From Vicinamibacterales bacterium (lineage in GTDB: Bacteria; Acidobacteriota; Vicinamibacteria; Vicinamibacterales; 2-12-FULL-66-21), in the NCBI GenBank assembly GCA_035699745.1, contig DASSPH010000016.1, positions 26,101 to 90,100 on the forward strand: DNA of 64,000 nt, written 5' to 3'. Shown piece after piece: positions 43,997-53,281 of this stretch (its first letter is position 1; each line of letters opens with the position of its first letter). The notes beneath the pieces are model-generated. The model did not search any database. It saw nothing but the letters and a program-made list of their open reading frames with translations, and had not been told where the DNA came from. Position numbers and translations under genes: made by a program.

Positions 43997-45138
43997 GCGC
44001 TTCCTGGCACCTGCTCACCGGCGAGTATCCGCCGTCATGCGGAGGCGTGGGGGATTACACCGCGCAACTCGCACGCGCGCTGGCAGAGGCGGGCGACCGC
44101 GTTGACGTCTGGGTGCCCGGGCCGGTGCAGCCGGCGTCCGATCCGGTGCGCGTACACGCGCTGCCGGACGTGTTCGGCAGCGCGTCGCGCGCGACCTTGT
44201 CGGACGCGTGGGATGCGTCGCCGGGAATCGTCGTACTGCAGTACGTGCCGAACGCGCTCGGCCGGCGGGGCATGAACGTCGGCTTCTGCCGCTGGCTTGG
44301 CGATCAGCGGGACGCCGGCCGCGACATTCGCGTGATGTTCCACGAGCCGTACTTCTATTTCAGCGCGAACCGGCCCTGGCGCAACGTCGCGGCGCTCACG
44401 CAGCGCGTGATGGCGGCGGTGCTGGTGCGCGCCGCCACGCAGCTGTATTACTCGTCGGCGAAATGGCACGAGTATCTCGGGCCGTACGGCGCCGCCGAGA
44501 CCGCAACGGTGCTGCCGATTCCGTCGACGATTCCCTGCGGAGCCAGCGCCGCCGATGCCGACGAGTTCCGCCGCCGCTTCGCGCCCGGCGCGCGCGTCCT
44601 CGGCCACTTCGGCACGTTCGGCGAGCACGTGGGCGCCGAGCTGATGGCGGCACTGCCGGCGCTGTTCGAGCGGGACGGCAACGTTCGCGCGATGCTGATC
44701 GGACGCGGCAGCGACGGGTTCGCCCGCGAGCTGGCCGTTCGTGTGCCGGCCTCCACCGAGCGCGTCCACGCGACCGGCGAACTCACTGCGGCTGACGTCG
44801 CGGTTGCGCTCGCGGCGTGCGACGTGCTCTTCCAGCCGTATCCGGACGGCGTGACGACCAGGCGCACCTCGGTCATGGCGGGTCTCGCGAACGGGGTTGC
44901 CACGATCTCCACCGCCGGACCGCTCACCGAGCCGGTCTGGCGTGAGACGGGCGCGGTGACGCTCGTACAGAACGGCGACGTGGACGCTGCGATCGCGCAG
45001 ATCCGGCGGCTGCTCGACGATCGGCAGGCACGCGCGGAGCAGGCGCGGCGCGGCGGGGAGGCGTATCGCTCGCAGTTCGCCCTGGAGCTGACGGTGGCGA
45101 AGCTGCGCGCCCCCGCGGCATTCACGGTGCAGGCGTGA
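43993..45138 (+). CDS. Glycosyltransferase, GT4-like family
   Basis: A 381-residue GT-B enzyme with the acceptor-domain start WHLLTGEYPPSCGGVGDYTA. Later come LGHFGTFGEHVGAELMAALP and a donor region DVLFQPYPDGVTTRRTSVMA, which lacks the usual EGFGLxxxE motif. The binding site is therefore divergent from ordinary GT4 and the donor may differ. Overlaps both neighbours by 4 bp. Confidence 0.82.
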   Translation: MSASWHLLTGEYPPSCGGVGDYTAQLARALAEAGDRVDVWVPGPVQPASDPVRVHALPDVFGSASRATLSDAWDASPGIVVLQYVPNALGRRGMNVGFCRWLGDQRDAGRDIRVMFHEPYFYFSANRPWRNVAALTQRVMAAVLVRAATQLYYSSAKWHEYLGPYGAAETATVLPIPSTIPCGASAADADEFRRRFAPGARVLGHFGTFGEHVGAELMAALPALFERDGNVRAMLIGRGSDGFARELAVRVPASTERVHATGELTAADVAVALAACDVLFQPYPDGVTTRRTSVMAGLANGVATISTAGPLTEPVWRETGAVTLVQNGDVDAAIAQIRRLLDDRQARAEQARRGGEAYRSQFALELTVAKLRAPAAFTVQA

Positions 45139-46283
45139 GCAGGGCGTTGTCGATTCTCCTCGTGGGCGACTACCCGCCGGACGAGACGCTCGGATCCCCC
45201 AAGGTGTTCTACAAGCTGCAGGCCGAATTCCAGGCGCTGGGCCATCACTGCGACATCATGTTCGCGCCCGAGATCGGCGGTCCGTCGCTCCGCCAGGTTC
45301 GCCAGGTGCTTTCCCCGTGGCATGCCGGCAACGCGATCGTTCGCCGCCTGGAAGCGGGACGCTACGACGTGGTCGACGCGGCGAGCGCCGAAGGCCTCTT
45401 CTTCGGCATCCTGAAGAAGTTCGCGATCTACAAGCAGGTCGCCTACGTCTGCCGCTCGAACGGACTCGAGCACCTGAACTACCGCCGCATGCTCGAGGAT
45501 GCGCGCGAGGGCCTCAGCCGAAAACCATGGTTCCGCCGGCTGTGGTATCCGGTCTCACGGTTGTCGCAGGTCGCCGCGGGCGCGCACCTGTCGGATCGTC
45601 TGCTGCTCCTGAACGACCGCGATCGCGACTACGCCCTGTCGCACGGTTGGCAGCAGCCCGATCGCATCGACGTGATCCCTCATGGCGTGTCGGACCACTT
45701 CCTGAACGACGATCCGGGGCCCGACGCGCCGCGGGGCGAGGGGCTGCTCTTCTGCGGCTCGTGGGATCAGGTCAAAGGCATCCACTATCTGGTGCAGGCC
45801 TTCGATCGCATCGCCGCGCGGCTCCCGCAGCCGCGCCTGACCGTGCTCGGGCCGGGCGTCCCCGCGTCGGCAGTGTTGCGCGCGTTCTCGGACCGGAGTC
45901 GTCACCTGGTGCGCGTCGTCGACCGCGCGCCGGAGGCGGACGTGATCCGCGCGCTGCGGACGCACGACGTGCTGCTCTGGCCCTCGACCTACGAAGGCTT
46001 CGGCCTCGTGCTCATCGAAGCGATGTCGCAACGTCTTGCGGTGGTCGCGACGCCGGTCGGATGCGGCAGCAGCGTCGTTCGCGACGGCGTGAACGGGCTG
46101 GTCGTGCCGGCGCGTGACGCGGAGGCACTCGCGGCGGCGGCTGAGCGGTTGATCGGCGACGCGGCGCTGCGCCGTCGGCTCGGCAGCGCGGCGCGTGCCG
46201 CGGTTGCGGGCCTGAGCTGGCGCGCCTGCGCGGAGCGGACGATCGCCTGCTATCGCGCGGCTCTGAACGGACGGGGGGCGTGA
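45135..46283 (+). CDS. Glycosyltransferase, GT4 family
   Basis: A 382-residue GT-B enzyme with SILLVGDYPPDETLGSPKVF at the N-terminus. The donor-domain motifs are FCGSWDQVKGIHYLVQAFDR and WPSTYEGFGLVLIEAMSQRL, then ATPVGCGSSVV. Overlaps both neighbours by 4 bp in the operon. Confidence 0.9.
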   Translation: MSRALSILLVGDYPPDETLGSPKVFYKLQAEFQALGHHCDIMFAPEIGGPSLRQVRQVLSPWHAGNAIVRRLEAGRYDVVDAASAEGLFFGILKKFAIYKQVAYVCRSNGLEHLNYRRMLEDAREGLSRKPWFRRLWYPVSRLSQVAAGAHLSDRLLLLNDRDRDYALSHGWQQPDRIDVIPHGVSDHFLNDDPGPDAPRGEGLLFCGSWDQVKGIHYLVQAFDRIAARLPQPRLTVLGPGVPASAVLRAFSDRSRHLVRVVDRAPEADVIRALRTHDVLLWPSTYEGFGLVLIEAMSQRLAVVATPVGCGSSVVRDGVNGLVVPARDAEALAAAAERLIGDAALRRRLGSAARAAVAGLSWRACAERTIACYRAALNGRGA

Positions 46284-47233
46284 CGGCGCCGCAGAACGTG
46301 ACCGTCTCGATCGGCACGCGCCATCGCGCTGCGGCACTCGATCGCTGCATACGATCGCTCGCGCTCGCCGCCGACCGCATCGCCCGCGTGATCGTGGTCG
46401 ACGACGCATCGGAGCCGCCGGTGGACGTGCAGCTGATGGATCGCCGCTCCGCCGCGCTGGGCATTCCGATCGACGTCCTCCGCCTGCCGGTCCATACCGG
46501 CGTCTCCGCAGCCCGGAACCTCGTGGTGCGCCGCGCCGCCACCCCCTACGTGCTCAACCTGGACGACGACGCGTTCCTGGTCGAGAGGGATGCGATCGCG
46601 CGCGCCGCCGCGCTGCTGGATGCCGACGACTCGATCGCCGCGATTGCATTCGCGCAGGCGGACGAGCACGCGACGCCCCTGCCCGCATCCCAGCAGCCCG
46701 CGCCGCGCGAGGGCGCCTGTTATGTGCCGTCGTTCGTGGGGTTCGCCTTCCTGGCCCGCCGGGATCGGCTGCTCGAGGCGGGAGGGTTCCGCGAGGAGTT
46801 CATCATCCACGGCGAAGAGCGCGAGCTGTGCCTCCGCTGGCTCGATCGCGGCTGGCGTGTGGTGTACCTGCCGGACGCGCCGGTCGCTCATGTCGCGGAC
46901 CGGGCGAACCGCGACCCGCGCAGCTACGTGCGCCACGTCATCCGCAACGACTGCCTCAACGCGCTCTACAACGAGCCGGCGCCGCGCGCGATCGTGAGCA
47001 TCCCGATCCGCCTGCTGAACTTCCGTCGCATGGCTGCGGGCATTCCGGGCGGGGATCCGCACGGACTGGCCTGGATCGTCCGCGAGCTGTGGGCGCGATG
47101 GCCGGGCATCCGCCGCGAGCGGCGGCCGGTCCGCTGGGGCACGCTGGGAGAGTGGCGGCGGCTGCGCGATTCCACGCCGCCATACGCCGGGCCCGCGGCG
47201 ACGCTGCCGGGCGTGCGCGGCGCGCAGTCATGA
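46280..47233 (+). CDS. Glycosyltransferase, GT2 family
   Basis: A 317-residue GT-A enzyme with NVTVSIGTRHRAAALDRCIR, ARVIVVDDASEPPVDVQ and the DxD-type motif NLDDDAFLVERDAIARA. A GGFREEFIIHGEERELCLRW acceptor-side segment resembles rhamnosyl-type GT2 enzymes. GTG 46280 overlaps the previous stop. Confidence 0.88.
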   Translation: MTAPQNVTVSIGTRHRAAALDRCIRSLALAADRIARVIVVDDASEPPVDVQLMDRRSAALGIPIDVLRLPVHTGVSAARNLVVRRAATPYVLNLDDDAFLVERDAIARAAALLDADDSIAAIAFAQADEHATPLPASQQPAPREGACYVPSFVGFAFLARRDRLLEAGGFREEFIIHGEERELCLRWLDRGWRVVYLPDAPVAHVADRANRDPRSYVRHVIRNDCLNALYNEPAPRAIVSIPIRLLNFRRMAAGIPGGDPHGLAWIVRELWARWPGIRRERRPVRWGTLGEWRRLRDSTPPYAGPAATLPGVRGAQS

Positions 47234-48363
47234 AGGAACGCCGGCTGCTCACGATCGGTCATTCCTACGTCGTGACCGAGAACCGGCGGCTCGCGCATGA
47301 GATCGCCGTCCAGGCGCGAGGGGGATGGGACGTGGTCGCCATCGCGCCGCGGCGCTTTCACGGCGATCTCGGTCCGATCGAGGCGCGCGCCGGCGAGGGC
47401 GAAGCGGTGGAGCTGCGCACGGTGCCGGTGCGGTTCGGGCGAAGCGCGCATTTCATGCGCTACGCCGCCTTGCGGGAGGCCATGGGCGGAACGTGGGATC
47501 TGGTTCACGCGTGGGAAGAGCCGTACGTCGCCGCCGGGGCGCAGATTGCCGCCGCGGCGCCGCCGTCCGCAAGGCTCGTGTACTCGACGTTCCAGAACAT
47601 CGCGAAGGCGTATCCGTGGCCGCTCTCGTCGTTCGAACGCCAATCGATGTCCCGTGCTGACGGATGGATCGCGTTCGGCGAGCTGGTGCACGCGACGCTG
47701 CGCTCGCGCGACGGTTACGCCGGCAAGCCATCCCGCGTCATCACGCCCGGTGTCGACACCCGGAGGTTTCGTCCGGACGCCGCCGCGGGCGCGCAGACGC
47801 GGCGCGAGCTGGGCTGGCCGGAATCGGCGCGGGTGGTCGGCTTCCTCGGCCGGTTCGAGCCGCAGAAGGGGCTCGACCTGCTCTGCCGCGCGGTGGAAGC
47901 GCTGGCCATTCCGTGGCAGGCGCTCTTCGTCGGCGGCGGATCGCTCGAACCGGCGCTGCGGGCGTTCGCCGACAGGCACCCGTCGCGCGTGCGGGTCGTC
48001 ACCGGCGTGAAGCACGGCGACGTGCCGCGGTGGCTCAACGCGATGACGTTGTTGTGCGCCCCGAGCCAGACGACGACTTCCTGGAAGGAGCAGTTCGGAC
48101 GCATGCTCGTCGAAGCGATGTCGTGCGGCGTGCCGGTGGTCGGCAGCGACAGCGGAGAGATTCCCTACGTGATCGCGGACGCCGGGACCGTGCTCCCCGA
48201 GGGGGACGCCGAGGCGTGGACCGCGGCCATCGCCTCGCTGCTGGACGACCCGCTCGAGTGCCGTCGGCGTGCGGAGAAGGGTCTGTCGCGCGCGCGCGAG
48301 CAGTTCGCGTGGCCGGCGATCGCGCGGGCGCACCTGGCCTGGTTCGAGGAGGTGCTGGCGTGA
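47230..48363 (+). CDS. Glycosyltransferase, GT4 family
   Basis: A 377-residue GT-B enzyme. KERRLLTIGHSYVVTENRRL opens the protein. SARVVGFLGRFEPQKGLDLL and KEQFGRMLVEAMSCGVPVVG, then SDSGEIPYVI, mark the GT4 donor site. Overlaps both neighbours by 4 bp. Confidence 0.9.
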   Translation: MKERRLLTIGHSYVVTENRRLAHEIAVQARGGWDVVAIAPRRFHGDLGPIEARAGEGEAVELRTVPVRFGRSAHFMRYAALREAMGGTWDLVHAWEEPYVAAGAQIAAAAPPSARLVYSTFQNIAKAYPWPLSSFERQSMSRADGWIAFGELVHATLRSRDGYAGKPSRVITPGVDTRRFRPDAAAGAQTRRELGWPESARVVGFLGRFEPQKGLDLLCRAVEALAIPWQALFVGGGSLEPALRAFADRHPSRVRVVTGVKHGDVPRWLNAMTLLCAPSQTTTSWKEQFGRMLVEAMSCGVPVVGSDSGEIPYVIADAGTVLPEGDAEAWTAAIASLLDDPLECRRRAEKGLSRAREQFAWPAIARAHLAWFEEVLA

Positions 48364-49208
48364 TCCGCGAGGCGGCGCGCTTCGCGGCCGGCTGGCTGCC
48401 GCAGCCGGTCCGCGCGCAGCTCGCGCGGCGGCGGTTCGGCTATGCCGGCGGCGGAGCGGCGTTCGATCTGACGCGCACCGTTCAGGCCGATGGCACGACC
48501 GCGATCACGATCGGCGACCGTCTGCGTTTCCTGCTGCCGGCCGATGCAATGCCAGACTTCGCCTTTCATTTCGTCGAGAACGCCGACAGCCGCGACGAGA
48601 TGGCCGCGTTCATGCGGCTTTCGCACAGCGCTCCGCACGATGCGCTGCTGCTCGATATCGGCGCGCACAAAGGACTCTTCTCGCTGGTGCACCTGGCGGT
48701 CGATCCGCGGCACCGGGCGGTTCTGATCGAACCTTCCAGGCCGCTCGCCGCGGCGGCGACGGCACTGCTGGCGTCGAACGACGCATCGCGCCGAGCGGAC
48801 GTGCTGGTGGCGGGCGCCGGCGAACGGTCGGGCACGCGACGGATCGTGCTCGACCCGCTCGGCTTCGCGCAGCCGGCGGGCGAGGCCGGCGGGGAGGCGG
48901 TGCCGTTCACGACCGTCGACGATCTCTGCGGGACGCGCGCGCTCGCGCCGGCGATTCTCAAGATTGACGTGGAAGGGGCGGAGGCGGAGGTCCTGCGCGG
49001 CGCCCGCGCCACGCTGCGGGCACATCGTCCGGCGATCTGCCTCGAGCTGCACCTGGACGTGCTGGAGCGGCGCGGCGACGCGCTCGGCGCGCTGCTCGAC
49101 GACCTCGCGGCGATCGGCTACCGGTTCGAATCGACGCGAGGCCGCGCGGTGCCGCTGTGGCGGCTGCGGCGCTCGCTGATGGCGATCGTGCGGGTGGTGG
49201 CCAGATGA
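48360..49208 (+). CDS. FkbM family methyltransferase
   Basis: A 282-residue SAM methyltransferase. Motif I is ALLLDIGAHKGLFSLVHLAV (about residue 95). VLIEPSRPLAAAATALLASN follows, and the FkbM signature is AILKIDVEGAEAEVLRGARA. It is the second FkbM gene inside the chain and the third in the window. GTG 48360 overlaps the previous stop. Confidence 0.86.
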   Translation: MIREAARFAAGWLPQPVRAQLARRRFGYAGGGAAFDLTRTVQADGTTAITIGDRLRFLLPADAMPDFAFHFVENADSRDEMAAFMRLSHSAPHDALLLDIGAHKGLFSLVHLAVDPRHRAVLIEPSRPLAAAATALLASNDASRRADVLVAGAGERSGTRRIVLDPLGFAQPAGEAGGEAVPFTTVDDLCGTRALAPAILKIDVEGAEAEVLRGARATLRAHRPAICLELHLDVLERRGDALGALLDDLAAIGYRFESTRGRAVPLWRLRRSLMAIVRVVAR

Positions 49209-50422
49209 GCGTCCCGGTTCGCCAGGGCTCCGGCGGGCAGGCGCTGCGTGTCGCCATCGTCGCCGACTACCTCGAAGAGGGCTGGCCGAGCATGGATCTG
49301 GTCGCCGACATGCTCGCGGCGCACCTCAGCCAGTCGCACGGCGGGGCGATTCAGGCGGCGTTGATCCGGCCGCGGATGCCGCGGCGGCTGTCGCGCCTGG
49401 CGCTGCCCCCGTCGGCGCGCGCCGACATCATCGATCGCCTCGTCGCGCGGCAGTGGGACTATCGCCGCGCGGTCAGGGCGCTGCCCCCCTTCGACCTGTA
49501 TCACGTCGTCGATCACACCTACGCGCACCTCGTTCACGACCTGCCCGCGGGCCGCACGATCGTGACGTGCCACGACGTCGACGCGTTCCGCTCGATCCTG
49601 CAGCCCGAGGACGAGTGGCGGTCGCCGACCTTCCGCTGGATGTCGCGGCGCATCCTGTCGGGTCTCCGGGCGGCGGCTCACGTCCCGTGCGACAGCGAAG
49701 CGACGCGGGCGAGCCTGATCGCCCTCGCGGGATTCCCGGCCGACCAGCTGTCGGTGATTCCCAACGGCGCCGACGCGACGGGGTGGGACGCGGCCGACGG
49801 TCAGACCGATTTCGAGGCGGCGCGGCTGCTCGGTCCGAAGCATCCGACCGAGCTGCTGCACGTCGGCAGCACCATCTCGCGCAAACGCATCGACGTGCTG
49901 CTCGACGTCTTCGCGGCGGTGAGGCGGGCACGGCCCGAGGCGCGGCTCGTGCGCGTCGGCGGCCCGTTCACGGCGGAGCAGCGCGTGCGCGTGCGCGAGC
50001 TGGGCCTCGCCGGGGCCATCACGGTTCTGCCATTCGTGGACCGCGCCACCCTGGCCGCGGTGTACCGCCGCGCCGCGGTCGCGCTCCTGCCATCCGAGCG
50101 CGAGGGCTTCGGGCTGCCGCTCGTCGAAGCGCTCGCCTGCGGCACGCCGGTGGTCGCCAGCGACATTCCAGCGCTGCGGGAGGTCGGCGCCGATGCCGCG
50201 GAGTACTGCGCCGTCGGCGACATCGAGGCCTGGCGCGGTGCGATTCTGGCGCTGATCGCGGAGCGCGAGACAGCGCCTGACGCGTGGCAGGCGCGGAAGG
50301 CGCGAGGCGTCGTGCGCGCGTCGCAATTCTCGTGGTCCCGGTACGCTTCAGCAGTGGCCGACGTGTATCGATCGGTGGCCGCGCGATCGGGCGCGCGGTC
50401 GCGATCCGGGGCCGCCACATGA
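49205..50422 (+). CDS. Glycosyltransferase, GT4 family
   Basis: A 405-residue GT-B enzyme. The conserved start LRVAIVADYLEEGWPSMDLV comes after 13 extra residues that include VRQGSGGQA, a short peptide recalled from unrelated proteins in environmental genomes. The donor domain has HVGSTISRKRIDVLLDVFAA and SEREGFGLPLVEALACGTPV. Overlaps both neighbours by 4 bp. Confidence 0.88.
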   Translation: MSVPVRQGSGGQALRVAIVADYLEEGWPSMDLVADMLAAHLSQSHGGAIQAALIRPRMPRRLSRLALPPSARADIIDRLVARQWDYRRAVRALPPFDLYHVVDHTYAHLVHDLPAGRTIVTCHDVDAFRSILQPEDEWRSPTFRWMSRRILSGLRAAAHVPCDSEATRASLIALAGFPADQLSVIPNGADATGWDAADGQTDFEAARLLGPKHPTELLHVGSTISRKRIDVLLDVFAAVRRARPEARLVRVGGPFTAEQRVRVRELGLAGAITVLPFVDRATLAAVYRRAAVALLPSEREGFGLPLVEALACGTPVVASDIPALREVGADAAEYCAVGDIEAWRGAILALIAERETAPDAWQARKARGVVRASQFSWSRYASAVADVYRSVAARSGARSRSGAAT

Positions 50423-51501
50423 AGCGGATCCTGCACGTCGCCAAGTTCTACCCGCCAGCCTCCGGCGGCATGGAGCGCGTCGTTCAGACGCTGTGCGACG
50501 CGAGCGAGGGGATCGTCGAAAGCCGCGTGCTGGCGTTGAACCAGGCGCCGCACACCGTCGACGAGGTCGTCAACGGCGTACCCGTGACGCGGGTGGGCGT
50601 GATTGCGCGGGCCGGATCGGTGCCCATCGCGCCGGGACTCGAACGGCAGCTGCGGCGCGCCGAGGCGGATCTGATCGTCCTTCACGAGCCCAATCCATGG
50701 GCGCTGCTGTCCTACGCCATCGCCAGGCCGAAGGTCCCGCTGGTCATCTGGTATCACAGCGACGTGGTCCGTCCGGCGCTGCAGTACGCGTTGTTCTACG
50801 CGCCGGTGGCGCGGCCGGCCTACACGCGCGCGCGGCGTTTCGTCGTGTCGTCGCCGCCGCTCGCCGCGCACGCCGCCGCGCTCGAGCCGTATCGCGATCG
50901 CATCAGCGTGATTCCCTTCGGCATCGACGAGTCGCGGTGGACCGCCGGGAGCGCCGTTGACGGCGCGCGCGCGGAGCCGTTCGTGCTGTTCGCCGGGCGC
51001 CACGTCCCTTACAAGGGGGTGGACGTGCTGCTTCGAGCCCTTCAGGGGACCGGAATCCGCGCAGTGATCGCGGGCGACGGCCCGCAGCGCGCAACCTGGG
51101 AGGCGCTGGCGCGCAGCCTCGCCGTGGACGCACGCTTCCCGGGCGACGTCTCTGACGACGACCTGCGAGCGCTCTTCGCCGCCTGCACGGCATTCGTGCT
51201 GCCGTCGACGTCGCGCGCGGAGGCGTTCGGCTACGTGCAGCTGGAAGCGATGGCAAGCGGCAAGCCGGTGATCAGTACGGATCTGCCGAGCGGCGTGCCA
51301 TGGGTGAACCAGCACGAACGGACCGGACTGATCGTGCCGGCCGGGGATGCCGACGCGCTGCGCGCCGGGATGCGCCGCCTGATGGACGACGCGCCGCTGC
51401 GCGCGCGGCTCGGCCGGGAGGGGCGGGCCCGGGTGGAGGCGGCGTTCACGATGCGCCACCTGCGCGAGCGGCTGCGCGCGTTCTTCGCGGAGGCGGCGTG
51501 A
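50419..51501 (+). CDS. Glycosyltransferase, GT4 family
   Basis: A 360-residue GT-B enzyme: KRILHVAKFYPPASGGMERV opens the acceptor domain. LFAGRHVPYKGVDVLLRALQ and SRAEAFGYVQLEAMASGKPV, then ISTDLPSGVPWVN, form the donor site, as in mannosyl-type GT4 enzymes. It directly precedes the initiating sugar transferase, overlapping by 4 bp, and could add an early sugar of the unit. Confidence 0.9.
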   Translation: MKRILHVAKFYPPASGGMERVVQTLCDASEGIVESRVLALNQAPHTVDEVVNGVPVTRVGVIARAGSVPIAPGLERQLRRAEADLIVLHEPNPWALLSYAIARPKVPLVIWYHSDVVRPALQYALFYAPVARPAYTRARRFVVSSPPLAAHAAALEPYRDRISVIPFGIDESRWTAGSAVDGARAEPFVLFAGRHVPYKGVDVLLRALQGTGIRAVIAGDGPQRATWEALARSLAVDARFPGDVSDDDLRALFAACTAFVLPSTSRAEAFGYVQLEAMASGKPVISTDLPSGVPWVNQHERTGLIVPAGDADALRAGMRRLMDDAPLRARLGREGRARVEAAFTMRHLRERLRAFFAEAA

Positions 51502-52100
51502 AGCGCGCGTTCGACATGGCGCTGGCCGGCGCCGGGCTCGTCCTGTCGGCGCCGCTGTGGGCGGCGTTTGCCGCGGCGATCAAGCTCGAAGACGGCGGGC
51601 CGATCTTCTTCACCCAGGAGCGCGTCGGTCTCGGCGGCCGAACGTTCACCGCGCTGAAGTTCCGCTCGATGCGGCCAGACGCCGAGGCCGCGACCGGCGC
51701 CGTCCAGGCGACGGCGCACGATCCGCGGGTCACCGGCATCGGACGCTTCATGCGGGCGACGGCGATGGACGAACTGCCGCAGCTGTGGAACATCTTCCGC
51801 GGCGACATGAGCTTCGTCGGCCCGCGCGCGCTGCGTCCCGGCGAGATCGAGGCGGACTCGGGCGGCCGCTTGACACGGCTCGAGGACGTGCCCGGCTTCG
51901 AGCACCGGATCAAAGTCCGCCCCGGGCTCACCGGCATCGCGCAGGTCTACGCCCGCCGCGATCTGCCGCGGCGGCAGAAGTTCCGCTACGATCGCCTCTA
52001 CGTGAATCGCGGCTCGTTCGCGCTCGACGTGCGATTGATTCTGCTGTCGTTTTGGATTAGCGTGCATGGCACATGGGAAGTGCGCGGACGCAAGTTCTGA
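51498..52100 (+). CDS. Initiating sugar-phosphate transferase (polyprenyl-P acceptor)
   Basis: A 200-residue bacterial sugar transferase (Bac_transf). One N-terminal re-entrant/membrane segment (RAFDMALAGAGLVLSAPLWA) is followed by the catalytic core KLEDGGPIFFTQERVGLGG, LKFRSMRPD, AMDELPQLWNIFRGDMSFVG and PRALRPGE, with the Asp-Glu pair in MDELPQ. It is the short PglC-like form without the WcaJ polytopic domain. It starts synthesis by moving a sugar-1-phosphate to undecaprenyl phosphate. Confidence 0.93.
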   Translation: MKRAFDMALAGAGLVLSAPLWAAFAAAIKLEDGGPIFFTQERVGLGGRTFTALKFRSMRPDAEAATGAVQATAHDPRVTGIGRFMRATAMDELPQLWNIFRGDMSFVGPRALRPGEIEADSGGRLTRLEDVPGFEHRIKVRPGLTGIAQVYARRDLPRRQKFRYDRLYVNRGSFALDVRLILLSFWISVHGTWEVRGRKF

Positions 52101-52103
52101 TCG

Positions 52104-53270
52104 ATGACGCTGCATGACGTTGCGGTCATCGGCGCCGGTCCCGCGGGACTCACCGCCGCTCGCGCCCTCGCCGCCGCCGGCCACCACGTCGTCGTTCTCG
52201 AAGAGCACGAAGCGATCGGCGTTCCGGTGCACTGCACCGGCGTCCTCGGCGCCGCCGCCTTCGACGAATTCGACATCCCCCGAGACACGATCCTCAGCAC
52301 CGCGCACCTGGCCCGATTCGTCGCCGCCGACGGCAGCGACGTCGCGGTCGACGCGGAGAACGCGCGGGCGGCGGTCGTCGATCGCGCGCGCTTCGATCAG
52401 GCGCTGGCCAGCGCCGCACGTGCCGCCGGGGCCGAGCTGCGCAGCGGGTCGCGGGTCCGCACGATCGAGATTGGCGGCGCCGCCGTCACGATCGGCGTGG
52501 ACGGCGCCGCAGCGGTCAGCGCGCGCGCGTGTGTGCTCGCCTGCGGCGCCAACTACCGCTTCAATCGCCAGCTCGGTCTGGGAGCGCCGCGGCAGTACGT
52601 CCAGAGCGCGCAGCTCGAGTACCCGCTCGAGGGGCCGGACGCGGTGGAAGTGCACCTCGGCCGGGAAGTGGCGCCGGGCGGCTTCGCCTGGCTGGTGCCG
52701 TTCTCCCGGGCGGGGCGCTCGCACACCCGCGTCGGCTTGATGTGCGAGTCGCGCGCGCTGCACCGCTTTCGCGAGTTCGCGGCGCGGATGCGGGCCCGGT
52801 TCGACGCCGACGCGTCGAGCTGGCCCGACCCGCGCCTCAAGATCCTGCCCCTGGGCCCGGTGTCGCGGACCTATGCGACGCGGCTCGTCGCCGTGGGTGA
52901 CGCCGCGGGTCTCGTCAAGCCGACGACCGGCGGCGGCATCTACTACAGCTTGATCAGCGGTCAGATCGCCGCCGAGACGCTGGACGAGGCGCTGCAGGCC
53001 GACGACCTGCGCGACATCCGGCTCCGCCGCTACGAGCAGGACTGGCGCGCCCGGCTCGGCGCCGACATCCGCATCGGCCTGGCGTTCCGCACGCTGGCGT
53101 CGCGCATGAGCGACCGCGCGATCGACGCCGTCGTCGAGCTCGCGCGCGTGGACGGCATCATCCCGCTGCTGCGGCAGACCGCCGACTTCAACTGGCACCG
53201 CCAGTCGGCGCTGGCGCTCCTGCGCCACGCCCAGTTCCGGAAGATCCTGCTCTCGTCGCTCTGGCGCTAG
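52104..53270 (+). CDS. Geranylgeranyl-reductase-family FAD oxidoreductase
   Basis: This 388-residue flavoprotein has the Rossmann motif VAVIGAGPAGLTAARALAAA, the GGR-type active-site segment GVPVHCTGVLGAAAF with its cysteine, and the second FAD motif VAVGDAAGLVKPTTGGGIYY. GGR-family enzymes saturate isoprenoid double bonds. It starts 3 nt after the initiating sugar transferase, so reduction of the polyprenyl carrier, or of another isoprenoid, is a natural hypothesis. Substrate unproved. Confidence 0.85.
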   Translation: MTLHDVAVIGAGPAGLTAARALAAAGHHVVVLEEHEAIGVPVHCTGVLGAAAFDEFDIPRDTILSTAHLARFVAADGSDVAVDAENARAAVVDRARFDQALASAARAAGAELRSGSRVRTIEIGGAAVTIGVDGAAAVSARACVLACGANYRFNRQLGLGAPRQYVQSAQLEYPLEGPDAVEVHLGREVAPGGFAWLVPFSRAGRSHTRVGLMCESRALHRFREFAARMRARFDADASSWPDPRLKILPLGPVSRTYATRLVAVGDAAGLVKPTTGGGIYYSLISGQIAAETLDEALQADDLRDIRLRRYEQDWRARLGADIRIGLAFRTLASRMSDRAIDAVVELARVDGIIPLLRQTADFNWHRQSALALLRHAQFRKILLSSLWR

Positions 53271-53281
53271 CTTTCGCCGCC

